Assembly: GCA_030430565.1 (NCBI GenBank)
Contig: JAUIKS010000032.1
Span: forward strand, 62,001-126,000
DNA length: 64,000 nt
Source: Polyangia bacterium
GTDB taxonomy: Bacteria > Myxococcota_A > Polyangia > Nannocystales > Nannocystaceae
Direction: 5' to 3'
Positions 19,256 to 27,970 of the stretch are shown here, piece by piece (the stretch's first letter is position 1; each line of letters opens with the position of its first letter). The notes below the pieces were generated by a model. It made no database searches. It was not told the DNA's origin and worked only from the letters and a program-made list of their open reading frames with translations. The translations under genes and the position numbers were made by a program.

Positions 19256-20265
19256 ATCGCCGTGAACGCCGTGTTGGTCGCGTCGCTCGCCGCGCCGCTC
19301 GCCTGGTCGAGCCCGAAGGCCGAGAACACGCCGGCGCAGTCGGGCTGCATCGGCGACGAGTGGCAGGCGACGCCGGGGCCCTCGCCGATCGGCTCCATGG
19401 TGTCGGGGTCGAGGATCGGCACCACGAAGTCGAGGTTAGCGAGCGCGGCCTTGACGTCGAGCGTGACGATCCCGGTGGCGGGGTCGAAGCCGTCGAGCGT
19501 CACGGTCGGCGTGTTGACGAAGCCGCAGGTGTCGCGGTCCTCGAGCGCGTTGAAGCCGTCGGCCGCGCAGTCGCGGCTGCCGATGTGGATGTAGCCGTCG
19601 CCGGACTCGCCGCCGTCGCTCGAGATCGCGAAGTTGAACACGAAGTGGCGGTAGCCCGAGGCCCATGACCAGTACATCTCGGCGAGCGGCGTGGGGGCGC
19701 CCTCGGCCGTGTTGTTGGCGATGGTCTCCTTCATCACCGCCTGGGGGACGCCGACGTCAAAGGCGACGCGGGCGACCTGGTCGGTCGCCGACATGCCGGT
19801 GATGACCGTGTTGGTCCGCGCCGTGCCCTCGGCGAAGGCGATCGCCGAGTCCGCGCAGGTCCCCTCCGTGTTGCTCGTCAGGTCGATCAGCGCGACGTCG
19901 CCCGCCTCGCTGCTGTACTGGAACTCGTTGGTGTCGAGCTCGACCGTGAGCTCCTCTCCGCCCGCGTCGAAGAACCGGAGGTTGCTGATGTAGAAGCGCA
20001 GGTCGCTGACGCCGACCGTGATGTCGCCGGCCGGGCCGAGGCCCGTGATCGCGTCGGCGCAGCCGATCGCCTGTCCGTCGACGCTGGCGACGAACTGCAG
20101 GCTGAAGGGGGACAACATCTCCCCGGTGCCAGCCGACTCACCCGAATCGCTCGTCTCGCCGGAGTCCGAGTCGGTGCCGGCCTGCGAGTCGCCGCAGCCG
20201 GAGAGCCCGGGGAGGACGAGGAGCGAGAGCGCGACGATGAGAGAGCGGGGCGTGTAAGTCTGCAT
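19252..20265 (-). CDS. mbnP: MbnP-family copper-binding lipoprotein (337 aa)
   Basis: MbnP-like by its ordered motifs: DLRFYISNLRFFDAGG, VALIDLTSNTEGTC, GVPQAVMKETIANN and MYWSWASGYRHF. The WSW segment contains the candidate Trp for conversion to kynurenine by MbnH. The ATG at 20265 gives a signal peptide ending LPGLSGC; a GGAG lies upstream. A Ser/Thr/Asp/Glu linker (SDSGETSDSGESAGTGEM) follows. First gene of a five-gene cluster: mbnP, mbnH, two lipoproteins, TonB receptor. Expected to sit at the cell surface or in the periplasm and bind copper. The match rests on remembered family motifs but is strong because of the mbnH partner. Confidence 0.85.
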   Translation of the reverse strand: MQTYTPRSLIVALSLLVLPGLSGCGDSQAGTDSDSGETSDSGESAGTGEMLSPFSLQFVASVDGQAIGCADAITGLGPAGDITVGVSDLRFYISNLRFFDAGGEELTVELDTNEFQYSSEAGDVALIDLTSNTEGTCADSAIAFAEGTARTNTVITGMSATDQVARVAFDVGVPQAVMKETIANNTAEGAPTPLAEMYWSWASGYRHFVFNFAISSDGGESGDGYIHIGSRDCAADGFNALEDRDTCGFVNTPTVTLDGFDPATGIVTLDVKAALANLDFVVPILDPDTMEPIGEGPGVACHSSPMQPDCAGVFSAFGLDQASGAASDATNTAFTAM

Positions 20266-20592
20266 GGGTACTCCGGCTTCAGTGTCAGCATGATGGCCGC
20301 GTTGTGGGTCGATCGGTGAGCGCCGTGACAACGCGTCGCAGCTCACGGCGTTCACGAGCGCGCGCGCGCGCCCCCGTTGGGGGGAATTCCACTGATCGGC
20401 GGGCGCGGCACCCGTGTTTGCTCCTGCGACGCGCCGTCGCGGGTCTCTGGAGCGCTTGCATACGCATCGTAGCGATGTCGGCCGTGGTCGCGTCGCGTCG
20501 GCGCCTCGCTCGTTAGCGCGCTCTCGCCCGCGGTGAGCATGAACTCAGGGAGCGGGCTCACGGCGCTCGCGCCGCCCGTCGTCATGTTTTAA
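20266..20592. other. Intergenic region between mbnP and the TSP3-repeat lipoprotein
   Basis: Holds the divergent promoters. On the minus strand an ATG at 20585, next to the operator, opens MTTGGASAVSPLPEFMLTAG with fair codon use, then degrades in character before stopping at 20352. It may be a small protein or a remnant. No copper-responsive operator was recognised upstream of mbnP. Confidence 0.3.
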
Positions 20593-20631
20593 ATGTCCTA
20601 AAAGACATGTTTGTGCCCGAGCTGTTATCGT
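20593..20631 (+). promoter_or_regulatory. Perfect ATGTC-N6-GACAT operator over a leaderless promoter
   Basis: 20593-20608 reads ATGTC CTAAAA GACAT, a perfect 5-bp inverted repeat with a 6-bp spacer. AAGACA (20602-20607) and TATCGT (20626-20631) are 18 bp apart and can serve as -35 and -10; the ATG at 20637 follows by 5 nt. The operator overlaps the -35. Confidence 0.55.
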
Positions 20632-20636
20632 GGGTC

Positions 20637-22298
20637 ATGGTGAAGGTACTCGGTCGTAGAAGTTTACATATCGCGATAGCGCTGGCGCTGGTCAGCATCA
20701 CGGGCTGCGGCGACGACGTGGCGGGGACGGACACGGAGACGACGTCGACGACGGGGGATGACTCCTCGACCTCATCGGACGCCTCCGCGGGGCCGGGGAC
20801 GACGACCGATGACTCGGGCTCGGACAGCGACGCCTCGACGAGCTCGACGACCGATGACTCGACGACCGATGACTCGACGACTGATGACTCGACGACCGAC
20901 GACTCGACGACGTCGACGACCGATGACTCGACGACCGACGACTCGACGACCGACGACTCGACGACCGACGACTCGACGACCGACGCCGTGATGGACGCGG
21001 ACGGCGACGGCGTCGAGGACGACATGGACAACTGCGTCGACACGCCGAACCCGGACCAGGAGGACGGTGACCTCGACCTCGTGGGCGACGCCTGCGACAA
21101 CTGCGTCGCCGACCCCAACGAGGACCAGGCCAACGCCGACGCCGATCTGTACGGCGACGTCTGCGACAGCTGCCCCGACGCGGCCAACGATATGCAGGAG
21201 GACGCCGACGCCGACGGGTGGGGCGACATCTGCGACAACTGCCCCGACCTGGCGAACCCGAACCAGGGGGACGGCGACAACGACCAGATCGGCGACCTCT
21301 GCGACGAGGAGGTCGTCGACAACGCGGACATCCTGTTCGTGCCCGAGGGCGCGGTCTACGACCTCGGGGGCGAGCACTGCTACGCGAGCGAGATCCTGAT
21401 CTACGGCACGGTCAACGTCCCGCCCTACGACGGGAACCCAGGCACCGGCGTGCTCACGCTGACCTCGGAGCAGATCACCGTCGGCCCGGCGGGCCTGATC
21501 AACGCGAACGGGGCCGGGGGCGCGGGCGGTCTCGAGAGCCCGCTGGCGAACACGGGCGGCTTCGGCGGCGAGGGGCCAGGGCGCTCGTGCGGCGGCGGTC
21601 GTGGGAGCTCGGTCGGCCAGGGGGGCACCGGCGCGAGCTACGGCGGCAGCGGCGGCACGCCCAACAACAGCTGGGCCAACGGCAACGCGTGCAACCTGTG
21701 CGACCAGCCGAGCAACCCGAGCCACTGCGAGGGTGACATCGGCACGCAGTACGGCACCCTCGATATGGAGGACATCGAGATGGGCTCGGGCGGCGGCGCG
21801 GGTGGTAACTCCTCGGGCTGCACCAACGCGGGCGGCGTCGGTGGTGCTGGCGGCGGCGGCGTCTTGCTGCTCGCGAACCAGTGGATCCTGATGGACGGCG
21901 TCATCTCGACCGTCGGCGAGGAGCCGCCGGGCGACGACGCGAACTGCGGCTACCGCCCGGGCGGCGGCGGCGGATCGGGCGGGGGCATCCTGCTCGCCGC
22001 GCCGATCGTGCAGGGCGACGTCGCCGCGGTGCTCGACGCCAGCGGCGGAAAGGGCGGCCCGGCGCTCGGTGAGGTCAACAGCCAGACCTGGGGCTGGTCC
22101 GGCGGCGGCGGCGGCGGCGGTCGCGTCAAGGTCTTCACGCCCGACAATCAATGGATGGGCACGGCCGTCAGCGACGGCGGCGAGGGCGGCGACTTCCCCA
22201 ACACGGGTCAGAGCTTCGGTGGCGACCCGGGGGGCGCGGGGACGGTTCACGAGGGCGACACGATCCCGATGCCGTACCAGGACCTCTCGTGCGGCTGA
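20637..22298 (+). CDS. Lipoprotein with thrombospondin type-3-like Ca-binding repeats and Gly-rich domain (553 aa)
   Basis: Surface lipoprotein. ATG 20637 is preferred over the in-frame ATG at 20607 because it gives a compact signal (MVKVLGRRSLHIAIALALVS, then ITGC) and follows the TATCGT box by 5 nt. A long Asp/Ser/Thr repeat linker (DNA repeat at 20836-20988) precedes four or five thrombospondin type-3-like repeats of the DGDGVEDDMDNCVDTPNPDQ type, whose Asp and Cys residues usually bind calcium. The C-terminal half is Gly-rich with many Cys and probably beta-solenoid. An adhesive or envelope-structural role is likely; no enzyme motif is seen. Confidence 0.8.
   Translation: MVKVLGRRSLHIAIALALVSITGCGDDVAGTDTETTSTTGDDSSTSSDASAGPGTTTDDSGSDSDASTSSTTDDSTTDDSTTDDSTTDDSTTSTTDDSTTDDSTTDDSTTDDSTTDAVMDADGDGVEDDMDNCVDTPNPDQEDGDLDLVGDACDNCVADPNEDQANADADLYGDVCDSCPDAANDMQEDADADGWGDICDNCPDLANPNQGDGDNDQIGDLCDEEVVDNADILFVPEGAVYDLGGEHCYASEILIYGTVNVPPYDGNPGTGVLTLTSEQITVGPAGLINANGAGGAGGLESPLANTGGFGGEGPGRSCGGGRGSSVGQGGTGASYGGSGGTPNNSWANGNACNLCDQPSNPSHCEGDIGTQYGTLDMEDIEMGSGGGAGGNSSGCTNAGGVGGAGGGGVLLLANQWILMDGVISTVGEEPPGDDANCGYRPGGGGGSGGGILLAAPIVQGDVAAVLDASGGKGGPALGEVNSQTWGWSGGGGGGGRVKVFTPDNQWMGTAVSDGGEGGDFPNTGQSFGGDPGGAGTVHEGDTIPMPYQDLSCG
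20836..20988 (+). repeat. In-frame 15-bp tandem-like repeat (DSTTD linker)
   Basis: Repeated GACTCGACGACCGAY units, broken by a few short variants, encode the DDSTT linker of the lipoprotein. The units are a multiple of three, so copy-number change keeps the frame and alters linker length. Confidence 0.85.
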
Positions 22299-22504
22299 GC
22301 CGACGCGGACGCGCTGGGCCGCGCGCGGCTCGAGGCGCGCAACGGTCATGTCGCGCGACCGTCACGGCGTGAACAGCTCGCGCACGCGGACCTGGCTCAA
22401 GGGCCCTGCGTGCGCGAGGTTGTAGGCGGAGGGGGGAGCCCGCCGTCGCGCGTGGGCGTGGGCTTGAGCATGCTTCGAGCGCTCCTGACCCGGGAATAGC
22501 GAGC

Positions 22505-22539
22505 GAGACGAATTCGTCTCACTCGTCGCGCCGATTTTT
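22505..22539. terminator. Palindrome followed by T-run between convergent genes
   Basis: GAGACGAATTCGTCTC (22505-22520) is a perfect 16-bp palindrome, and a run of six T lies 14 nt downstream. It sits between convergent genes ending at 22298 and 22576. It could act as a bidirectional terminator, though the distance to the T-run is long. Confidence 0.3.
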
Positions 22540-22575
22540 TCCGAGGGCTGGGAGTGGGAGGCTGGGTGAGCAGCG

Positions 22576-23688
22576 CTACCCGGCTCGTTGCTCGCCCGCC
22601 GCCCGCTCGATCGCGATCGGGAGCGTCACGGTGAAGGTCGAGCCGACGCCGAGCTCGCTCTCGACGTCGACCTCGCCGCCGAGCAGCTGACAGTGTTTTC
22701 GAACCAGCGCGAGGCCGAGGCCCGAGCCTTCGAAGCGCCGGTTCGCCGCCGCCTCGACCTGCGAGAACGGCTTGAACAGCTTGCTGAAGTCCTCGCGCGC
22801 GATGCCGATGCCGCTGTCGCGCACGGAGATGAGCAGGCGCTGCGCGACGCAGCGCGCCGACAGCTCGAGCTCGCCGTCGCGCGTGAACTTGGCGGCGTTG
22901 CTCAGCAGGTTGTTCACGATCTGCCGCAGCTTCGTGCGATCGGTGACGAAGTCGTCCGGCAGCGCCGCGAGCGTGAGCGAGAACTTGTTGCGCTGCTTGT
23001 TGGCGAGCGTCCGCGCCGTGTCGGCCATCTCCGCGAAGAAGCGCGCGAGATCGACCGGCGCGAGCTGCAGCTCGGACGCGCCCGCCTCGATCTTCGAGAG
23101 ATCGAGGATGTCGTCGATCAGCGTCAGCAGATGCCGCGCGGCGCGGAGGATTCGATCGAGGTCCTCCTGCGCGGCGTCGTTGTCGATCACGCGGGCGCGC
23201 CGCGTGAGCGCGCTCCGCAGCGCGCGCATCGCCTCGAGATCGTCGCCGCTGATGCTGAGCACGCCGCGGTCGGGCGCGCCGTCGTCGAGCAGCCCGTCCG
23301 CGACGAGCTCCTGTAGCAGCTCCGCGTAGCCGATGATCACGTTCAGCGGCGTGCGCAGCTCGTGACTCATCGTCGCGAGGAAGTAGCTCTTGGCCTGGTT
23401 CGCCGCGAGCGCCGCGTCGCGGGCCTCGATCAGCGCCGCGTTCGCGCTGCGCAGCGCTCGCGTGCGCTCGTCGACGCGGCGCCCGAGCTCTTCATTCGCG
23501 CGCCGGACCTGCTCCTGCGCCGCTCGCAGCTCGGAGATGATCGTCCGCTGCAGCGTCCCGTGGCGCTCCTTGAGCTCCTCGAGCCGGCGGCGGTTCTCCT
23601 CCGAGCGCTCGAGCTTCGCGGTGAGGATGCGGTTCGATCGCTCGAGCTTCTTGATCCGGCGCCGGAGCGTGTCGAGCTCTTCCTCCAT
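22576..23688 (-). CDS. Soluble sensor histidine kinase (370 aa)
   Basis: Two-component kinase without membrane or PAS domains. Residues 1-100 form a charged coiled coil (LDTLRRRIKKLERSNRIL). The H-box is ATMSHELRTPLN with phospho-acceptor His109. An insertion of about 45 residues follows the first HisKA helix. The ATP-binding domain shows the N-box RQIVNNLLSNAAKF, G1 RDSGIGI and G2 GSGLGLALV. It lies 41 bp downstream of a FIST-domain gene in the same direction, so the FIST protein is probably its sensory partner. No response regulator is adjacent, so the target is elsewhere. Confidence 0.92.
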   Translation of the reverse strand: MEEELDTLRRRIKKLERSNRILTAKLERSEENRRRLEELKERHGTLQRTIISELRAAQEQVRRANEELGRRVDERTRALRSANAALIEARDAALAANQAKSYFLATMSHELRTPLNVIIGYAELLQELVADGLLDDGAPDRGVLSISGDDLEAMRALRSALTRRARVIDNDAAQEDLDRILRAARHLLTLIDDILDLSKIEAGASELQLAPVDLARFFAEMADTARTLANKQRNKFSLTLAALPDDFVTDRTKLRQIVNNLLSNAAKFTRDGELELSARCVAQRLLISVRDSGIGIAREDFSKLFKPFSQVEAAANRRFEGSGLGLALVRKHCQLLGGEVDVESELGVGSTFTVTLPIAIERAAGEQRAG

Positions 23689-23729
23689 CGTGCGCGCGCG
23701 GTTCGGGTGGTGGGCGATCCCTCGGGTCC

Positions 23730-24881
23730 TCAGCTCCCGAGCAGCAGCGTCACGATCGTCTCGTTGTGGAATTGCGCCGCGTTCCCGCGCCCGAGCGGCG
23801 CGAACTCACCGTAGGCGTAGAAGCCGAACACCGGGAGCGCGTCGTCCAGCGAGCGCCGGATGACTCGCTCCTCCTCGCAGGTGCGCGTGCCGAGCAGCTG
23901 CTTGCGCGCGGCGCAGGAGAACACGAGCGCGACCGAGGGCGCGTCGCCCGGGTAGTCGCGCTTGGCCTCGTCGATCGAGAGGCGCGAGGCGGCGATGATC
24001 TCGTCGCGGCTCGCGGAGGTCAGCTGGACCATCGCGCCGAGCGGGACGTCGCCCGCGAAGGTGATCGTCCCGCGCTCCAGGTCGTAGGCCAGGGGCGCGC
24101 GCAGGTAGTGTCGACCGGAGCGCGGCTCGACCACGGCGAGCGGGCTCTCGCCGGAGGGGAGGACGTGCTCGCCGAGGTAGTACTGGTAGTACTCGAGCGC
24201 CGTGCGCTCGCCGATCCGCGCGACGACGTTGGCGGCGGTCTCGGTGACCTTTTGCGGCTCCCCGAGCGGTCGCCAACCGCCCGCCACGCCCCACGAGAAG
24301 CGCGCGGGTCCGCCGATCAGCAGGACCGGCAGCGAGTCCTCGACGACCTCGCCCCCGAAGAATTGGTATGTGTGCTCAAAGCGCCATTGGTCGCTCGCGA
24401 GCCCGCCGAGGATCGGGAAGTTCTCGCCGAGCGCGCCGCGGAGCCCGTCGAGCGCCTGCGTCGCGCTCGCCGTCAGGCTCTCCGGCACGATGATGCAGAG
24501 GCTCGGCTCCTGCGAGAGCGACGCGCGGGCCTGCTCGACCGCCCGCGCGGCCGCCTGCTCGGGGCCCTTCGAGAGCCCGCGCCCGAGGCCGACTGAGAAC
24601 TCGAGCGTGTCGCTGACCAGCAGCATCAGCGTCGTCGAGCCCTCGTTGAAGCCCTCCCGCGAGGACAGCTCGCCGTCGGTCGTGCAGCCGATCACCGGCA
24701 CGTCGGGATAGGCCTCGGCGAGGCCCGCGAGCAGCGCCTCGTGGTCGACGCCGATGGCCGAGAGCAGCACGGCGACGCCGGGGGCGCGACCCGCGAGGCG
24801 CTCACCGCACTGCTCGACGAGCTCCTCGACGGCGGAGCTCGCGTCAGGGTCCAGACTGTGTCCAACGACGGCTTGGAGCAT
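23730..24881 (-). CDS. FIST N/C-domain signal-transduction sensor protein (383 aa)
   Basis: Cytosolic sensor of the FIST family, thought to bind small ligands such as amino acids. The N-terminal part has VIGCTTDGELSSREGFNEGS, typical of FIST_N, then FPILGGLASDQWRF; the C-terminal part has VFSCAARKQLLG and FGFYAYGEFAPLG, typical of FIST_C. ATG 24881 is chosen because TACAAT lies 6 nt upstream with a TTGGAG-like -35 18 bp further; the upstream TTG at 24917 falls within that promoter. It probably forms an operon with the histidine kinase gene downstream. An ATGAT-N6-GACAT repeat lies about 95 bp upstream. Confidence 0.9.
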   Translation of the reverse strand: MLQAVVGHSLDPDASSAVEELVEQCGERLAGRAPGVAVLLSAIGVDHEALLAGLAEAYPDVPVIGCTTDGELSSREGFNEGSTTLMLLVSDTLEFSVGLGRGLSKGPEQAAARAVEQARASLSQEPSLCIIVPESLTASATQALDGLRGALGENFPILGGLASDQWRFEHTYQFFGGEVVEDSLPVLLIGGPARFSWGVAGGWRPLGEPQKVTETAANVVARIGERTALEYYQYYLGEHVLPSGESPLAVVEPRSGRHYLRAPLAYDLERGTITFAGDVPLGAMVQLTSASRDEIIAASRLSIDEAKRDYPGDAPSVALVFSCAARKQLLGTRTCEEERVIRRSLDDALPVFGFYAYGEFAPLGRGNAAQFHNETIVTLLLGS

Positions 24882-24975
24882 CAGGATATTGTATCGGCGC
24901 GGACTCGCCAGCTCCAACAGCCATGTCCCCGCGTACGCGTTTATTATCGCGCGAGAGCTCGCGGACTACAGATAC

Positions 24976-24991
24976 ATGATCGAATAGACAT
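24976..24991. promoter_or_regulatory. Inverted-repeat operator candidate ATGAT-N6-GACAT
   Basis: ATGAT CGAATA GACAT matches the ATGTC-N6-GACAT repeat with two mismatches in the left arm. It lies 95-110 bp upstream of the FIST gene start, in the 353-bp gap before the divergent alginate-lyase-like gene. The rest of that gap is GC-rich, with a direct repeat of TGACAC near 25178-25195 closer to the latter gene. Confidence 0.4.
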
Positions 24992-25234
24992 GTTAATGGA
25001 GGCGGGCGCTCGCGCGCGCGGCCGCGGAGCCGGCCCCGCGCACCGAGCGAGGCGCATGAACACACCCGCGGGCGACGCTCGGCGACGTGGAGGTCGGCCG
25101 CGAGCGCCGCCCGATCTACCTCGGGCGGCGGCCGTGCCGCGTGCGCGAGAGGTCGGCGCGAGCGAGCCTGTCTCTTGTGACACAATCCCTGACACGGCCG
25201 CGAGGGCCGACGCGCGCGGCGAGAGGGGCGGACG

Positions 25235-26737
25235 ATGAGAACGACGATTGCGGTGAGCGGGGCGCTGCTCCTGGCGCTCGTGGCCTGCTCGGGTGACGAC
25301 GGCGCGACGAGCGAAGGCAGCGAGACGAGCGAGGAGAGCGCCGGGACGGACGCGTCGACGTCGGCCACGGACAGCGATCCCTCCGCGGGCTCCACGACGC
25401 CCGGGGACGGCGACGGGGACGGCGACGGAGACGGGGACGGCGACGGGGATGGCGACGGCGACGGAGACGGGGACGGCGACGGAGATGGCGACGGAGATGG
25501 CGACGGCGACGGGGACGGCGAGCTCGAGCCTGCCGGGCTGTTCCTCAGTCACGACGACCTGCTGCGCGCGCGAGACCGGATCACCGCCGTCGACGGCTTG
25601 TTCGCGACCCAGGCCTCGCTGGTCGCCGGGCGGGCGCAGACGGCGATGTCCATGACCGCCGACCCCTTCCACATGGACGACGTGACGCAGATCCGCTTCG
25701 GCTGGTGTGAGCCGGGGGACGATGTCGACGACACGCTGTCAGAGGCCACGGGGAAGTTTGAGGACGAGAGCGACCCGATCCGCACCCTCGCGCTCCACTA
25801 CGCGCTCTCCGACGACGTCGCCGCGGCCGACAAGGCGGTCGCGCTGATGCTCGCCTGGTCGCAGGAGCAGACCATCGTCAACCTCCACGACCTCGGCGTC
25901 GACTTCGCGGCCGCGACGCTCGACGACCAGACCGATGACTACTGCAGCGACCGCCCGTGGAACTTCGCGCTCGACGCGATGTGGCAGACCTACGGGCTGA
26001 TCAACGTGTCCGACGCCTACCTGCTGCTGACGCGCAACGGCTACGAGCTCGCGCCCGAGGACGACGCGGCGCTGCGCGCCTGGCTGCTCGAGCTGACCGA
26101 GGCCGTGAACTCGAGCTTTCACGCCTGGACCAAGTGGGCCGACGCTCACCCCAACTCGAGCTCCTTCGAGCGCTACCGATCCGACAACCACCTCTCGTGG
26201 GCGCTCGCCGGCTTGATCGCCGGGGCGACCGCGCTCGACGACGACGCGCTCGCGGCCTACGTGCTCGACGGCGGCACCTGGGCCGACAGCCACGAGGGCG
26301 CCTATCAAAACCCCTCGTCGATCCGCTCGGTGATCGACTGGGCGATCGAGCCGGACGGACGCATCTACGAGGAGAAGATCCTGCGCGACCCGCCGATCGG
26401 CTACTCGTTCTTTCACCTGTGGGCGATGATGCTGGTCGCGCGTGTGGCCGAGGTCCACTACCAGGCGCCTCCAGAAGGCGTCTGGAGCTATCCCGGGGAC
26501 GACGGCGGCGGCCTCGAGCTCGCCTACGATCGCTACGCGGGCTTTATCCTGGGGGACAAGGTCTCGCCCGAGCCCCAGCAAGAAGGCGACCTGACGACCA
26601 ACCGCTGGCTGTACGAGGCGGCGGTCTCGCGTTGGGAGAAGCAGGAGCACCGCGTCGTCATCGACTTCGGCGATCGCAACACGTGGATCAACCAGAGCGT
26701 CGGCGCGGTGCCGCTGCTCATCGGCGTCGACCCGTGA
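25235..26737 (+). CDS. Alginate-lyase-like alpha/alpha-barrel lipoprotein with Gly-Asp linker (500 aa)
   Basis: Secreted lipoprotein: MRTTIAVSGALLLALVACSG with the lipobox Cys at position 18. An acidic Ser/Thr linker is followed by 19 consecutive Gly-Asp dipeptides, then a helical domain of about 400 residues. That domain resembles the alginate_lyase (PL5-like) fold, with repeats such as LALHYALSDDVAAADKAVAL, a central SDNHLSWALAGLIAG and YSFFHLWAMMLVARVAE. The NH in SDNHLSW matches the family's usual catalytic Asn/His region. A polysaccharide lyase acting outside the cell is likely; the substrate is not determined. The start is preceded by GGCGGACG, a weak ribosome-binding site. Confidence 0.75.
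   Translation: MRTTIAVSGALLLALVACSGDDGATSEGSETSEESAGTDASTSATDSDPSAGSTTPGDGDGDGDGDGDGDGDGDGDGDGDGDGDGDGDGDGDGDGELEPAGLFLSHDDLLRARDRITAVDGLFATQASLVAGRAQTAMSMTADPFHMDDVTQIRFGWCEPGDDVDDTLSEATGKFEDESDPIRTLALHYALSDDVAAADKAVALMLAWSQEQTIVNLHDLGVDFAAATLDDQTDDYCSDRPWNFALDAMWQTYGLINVSDAYLLLTRNGYELAPEDDAALRAWLLELTEAVNSSFHAWTKWADAHPNSSSFERYRSDNHLSWALAGLIAGATALDDDALAAYVLDGGTWADSHEGAYQNPSSIRSVIDWAIEPDGRIYEEKILRDPPIGYSFFHLWAMMLVARVAEVHYQAPPEGVWSYPGDDGGGLELAYDRYAGFILGDKVSPEPQQEGDLTTNRWLYEAAVSRWEKQEHRVVIDFGDRNTWINQSVGAVPLLIGVDP
25403..25516 (+). repeat. In-frame hexanucleotide repeat encoding (Gly-Asp)19
   Basis: GGNGAC units vary at the Gly third position while the protein stays strictly Gly-Asp, which suggests selection on the peptide. 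It forms a flexible, strongly acidic linker between the lipid anchor and the catalytic domain. Confidence 0.9.
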
Positions 26738-26794
26738 CGCGCACAAACTCGGTCGACGCTGCCCCAGGCGGCGTATGATCGGATCACCGCGTAC

Positions 26795-26950
26795 ATGCCC
26801 CAAAGGCGTGCCGGCCCTGGTCGCCGAGACCGCGTGATCGAGCGCGCGGGTCACTACATCCAGCTCGATGACCCAGAGGCCGTGGTCACGGCGGTTCGCG
26901 ACGTTGTTCGAGCGGTCCGCGACGCGGCGCCGGTCGTCGATCGATCGTAG
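26795..26950 (+). pseudogene. C-terminal remnant of an alpha/beta-hydrolase
   Basis: A 51-codon frame contains VIERAGHYIQLDDPEAVVTA and RDVVRAVRD before its stop. This matches the C-terminal end of alpha/beta-hydrolases, where the catalytic His precedes a helix starting with PEAV. The preceding 15 residues (MPQRRAGPGRRDR) are noncoding in character, and no nucleophile elbow or core domain is present in the 325-bp gap. It is most likely the 3' relic of a deleted hydrolase gene. Confidence 0.5.
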
Positions 26951-27062
26951 CGGCGACGCGCTGCCTTCGCCCGCCGCGCGCGGGGGCGCGCGCGAGCTCA
27001 GCTCGCACGAGTTGCGCCGTGTCGCGCGCTGGTCCTGGAGACATGAGCGTTAGGATGTACAC

Positions 27063-27944
27063 ATGAGTGACGTCCCCGACGCCCCCGCGCCGCTCGACCG
27101 CTGGCTCACGCAGGCCGGGCTCGACGCGTTCCCGATGCCGTCGTACGTCTACACGCCCGACGGGCTGCTGGTCGCCGGCAACGCGGCGGCCGAGGCGTTC
27201 TGGAAGGTCCCCAACGCGGCGCTGATCAATTCGTTTAACCTCGTGGACAACGGCGAGCAGCTCGGCGCCGAGCTGGTCGATCGGTTCAAGCGCTGCGCGG
27301 AGACGGGCGAGTCGCAGCGCGCGGGCGCGACGCTCTTCGACTTCAGCCAGGGATCCGAGCTGCCGACGAACGAGCGCTCGCGCATGTGGCTGCAGATCGT
27401 CTATTTCCCGCTCCTCGACGAGCGGGGCGCCACCCGCTTTATCCTCGGCATGGGCTTTGACGTCAGCGAGGAGATGCGGCGCAAAGAGGAGGTCGAGCGG
27501 GCCGCGGCGCAGATCGAGGCGCAGCGCGAGACGATCGCCACCCTCGAGGCCGCGCGCGCCGAGATCGAGCGCCAGCGCGAGACGATCGAGGCGCTCTCGA
27601 GCCCGATCATCGACGTCTGGCGCGGGGTCGTGCTGCTGCCGCTGACCGGCGAGGTCGAGCGCGCCCGCGTCAGCGTCATCGTCGAGCGGCTGCTCGCGGC
27701 GATCTCGGCGAAGCACGCGCGCTACGCGATCATCGATCTGACCGGCGTCGCGCAGCTCGACACGGGCTCGGCCAACCAGCTGATCCGGATCCGCTCGATG
27801 GTCTCGCTGCTCGGCGCCGAGTGTGTGCTGGCGGGGATCCAGCCGGCGGTGGCGCGGACGATCACGACCCTCGAGATCAACCTCGGCCAGGTCAACGTCT
27901 TCAACTCCCTGCGCGACGCGCTGCAGTACTGCATGGATCGCTGA
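27063..27944 (+). CDS. RsbR-like PAS-STAS regulator (293 aa)
   Basis: Cytosolic stress-signalling protein. Residues about 20-135 look like a PAS sensor (PDGLLVAGNAAAEAFWKVPN, then LGMGFDVSEEMRRKEEVERA). A coiled coil (to about 180) leads to a C-terminal STAS domain with SPIIDVWRGVVLLPLTG and AIIDLTGVAQLDTGSANQL. This is the RsbR pattern, in which the equivalent Thr is phosphorylated by an RsbT-type kinase. No rsbS, rsbT or rsbX homologue is adjacent, so the protein may work alone or with partners elsewhere. It is preceded by TTAGGATGTACAC, an AT-richer promoter-like stretch. Confidence 0.88.
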   Translation: MSDVPDAPAPLDRWLTQAGLDAFPMPSYVYTPDGLLVAGNAAAEAFWKVPNAALINSFNLVDNGEQLGAELVDRFKRCAETGESQRAGATLFDFSQGSELPTNERSRMWLQIVYFPLLDERGATRFILGMGFDVSEEMRRKEEVERAAAQIEAQRETIATLEAARAEIERQRETIEALSSPIIDVWRGVVLLPLTGEVERARVSVIVERLLAAISAKHARYAIIDLTGVAQLDTGSANQLIRIRSMVSLLGAECVLAGIQPAVARTITTLEINLGQVNVFNSLRDALQYCMDR

Positions 27945-27970
27945 CCGTCGCTGAAGGTCGCTGAAGGTCG

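Noticed and set aside
20836-20988. CRISPR-like array
   Set aside because: Units of about 15 bp without unique spacers, in frame inside a gene; it is a coding repeat.
24982-25010. TAGACA as a vegA-like -35 box
   Set aside because: No -10-like hexamer lies 16-18 bp downstream in the matching direction; an operator role fits better.
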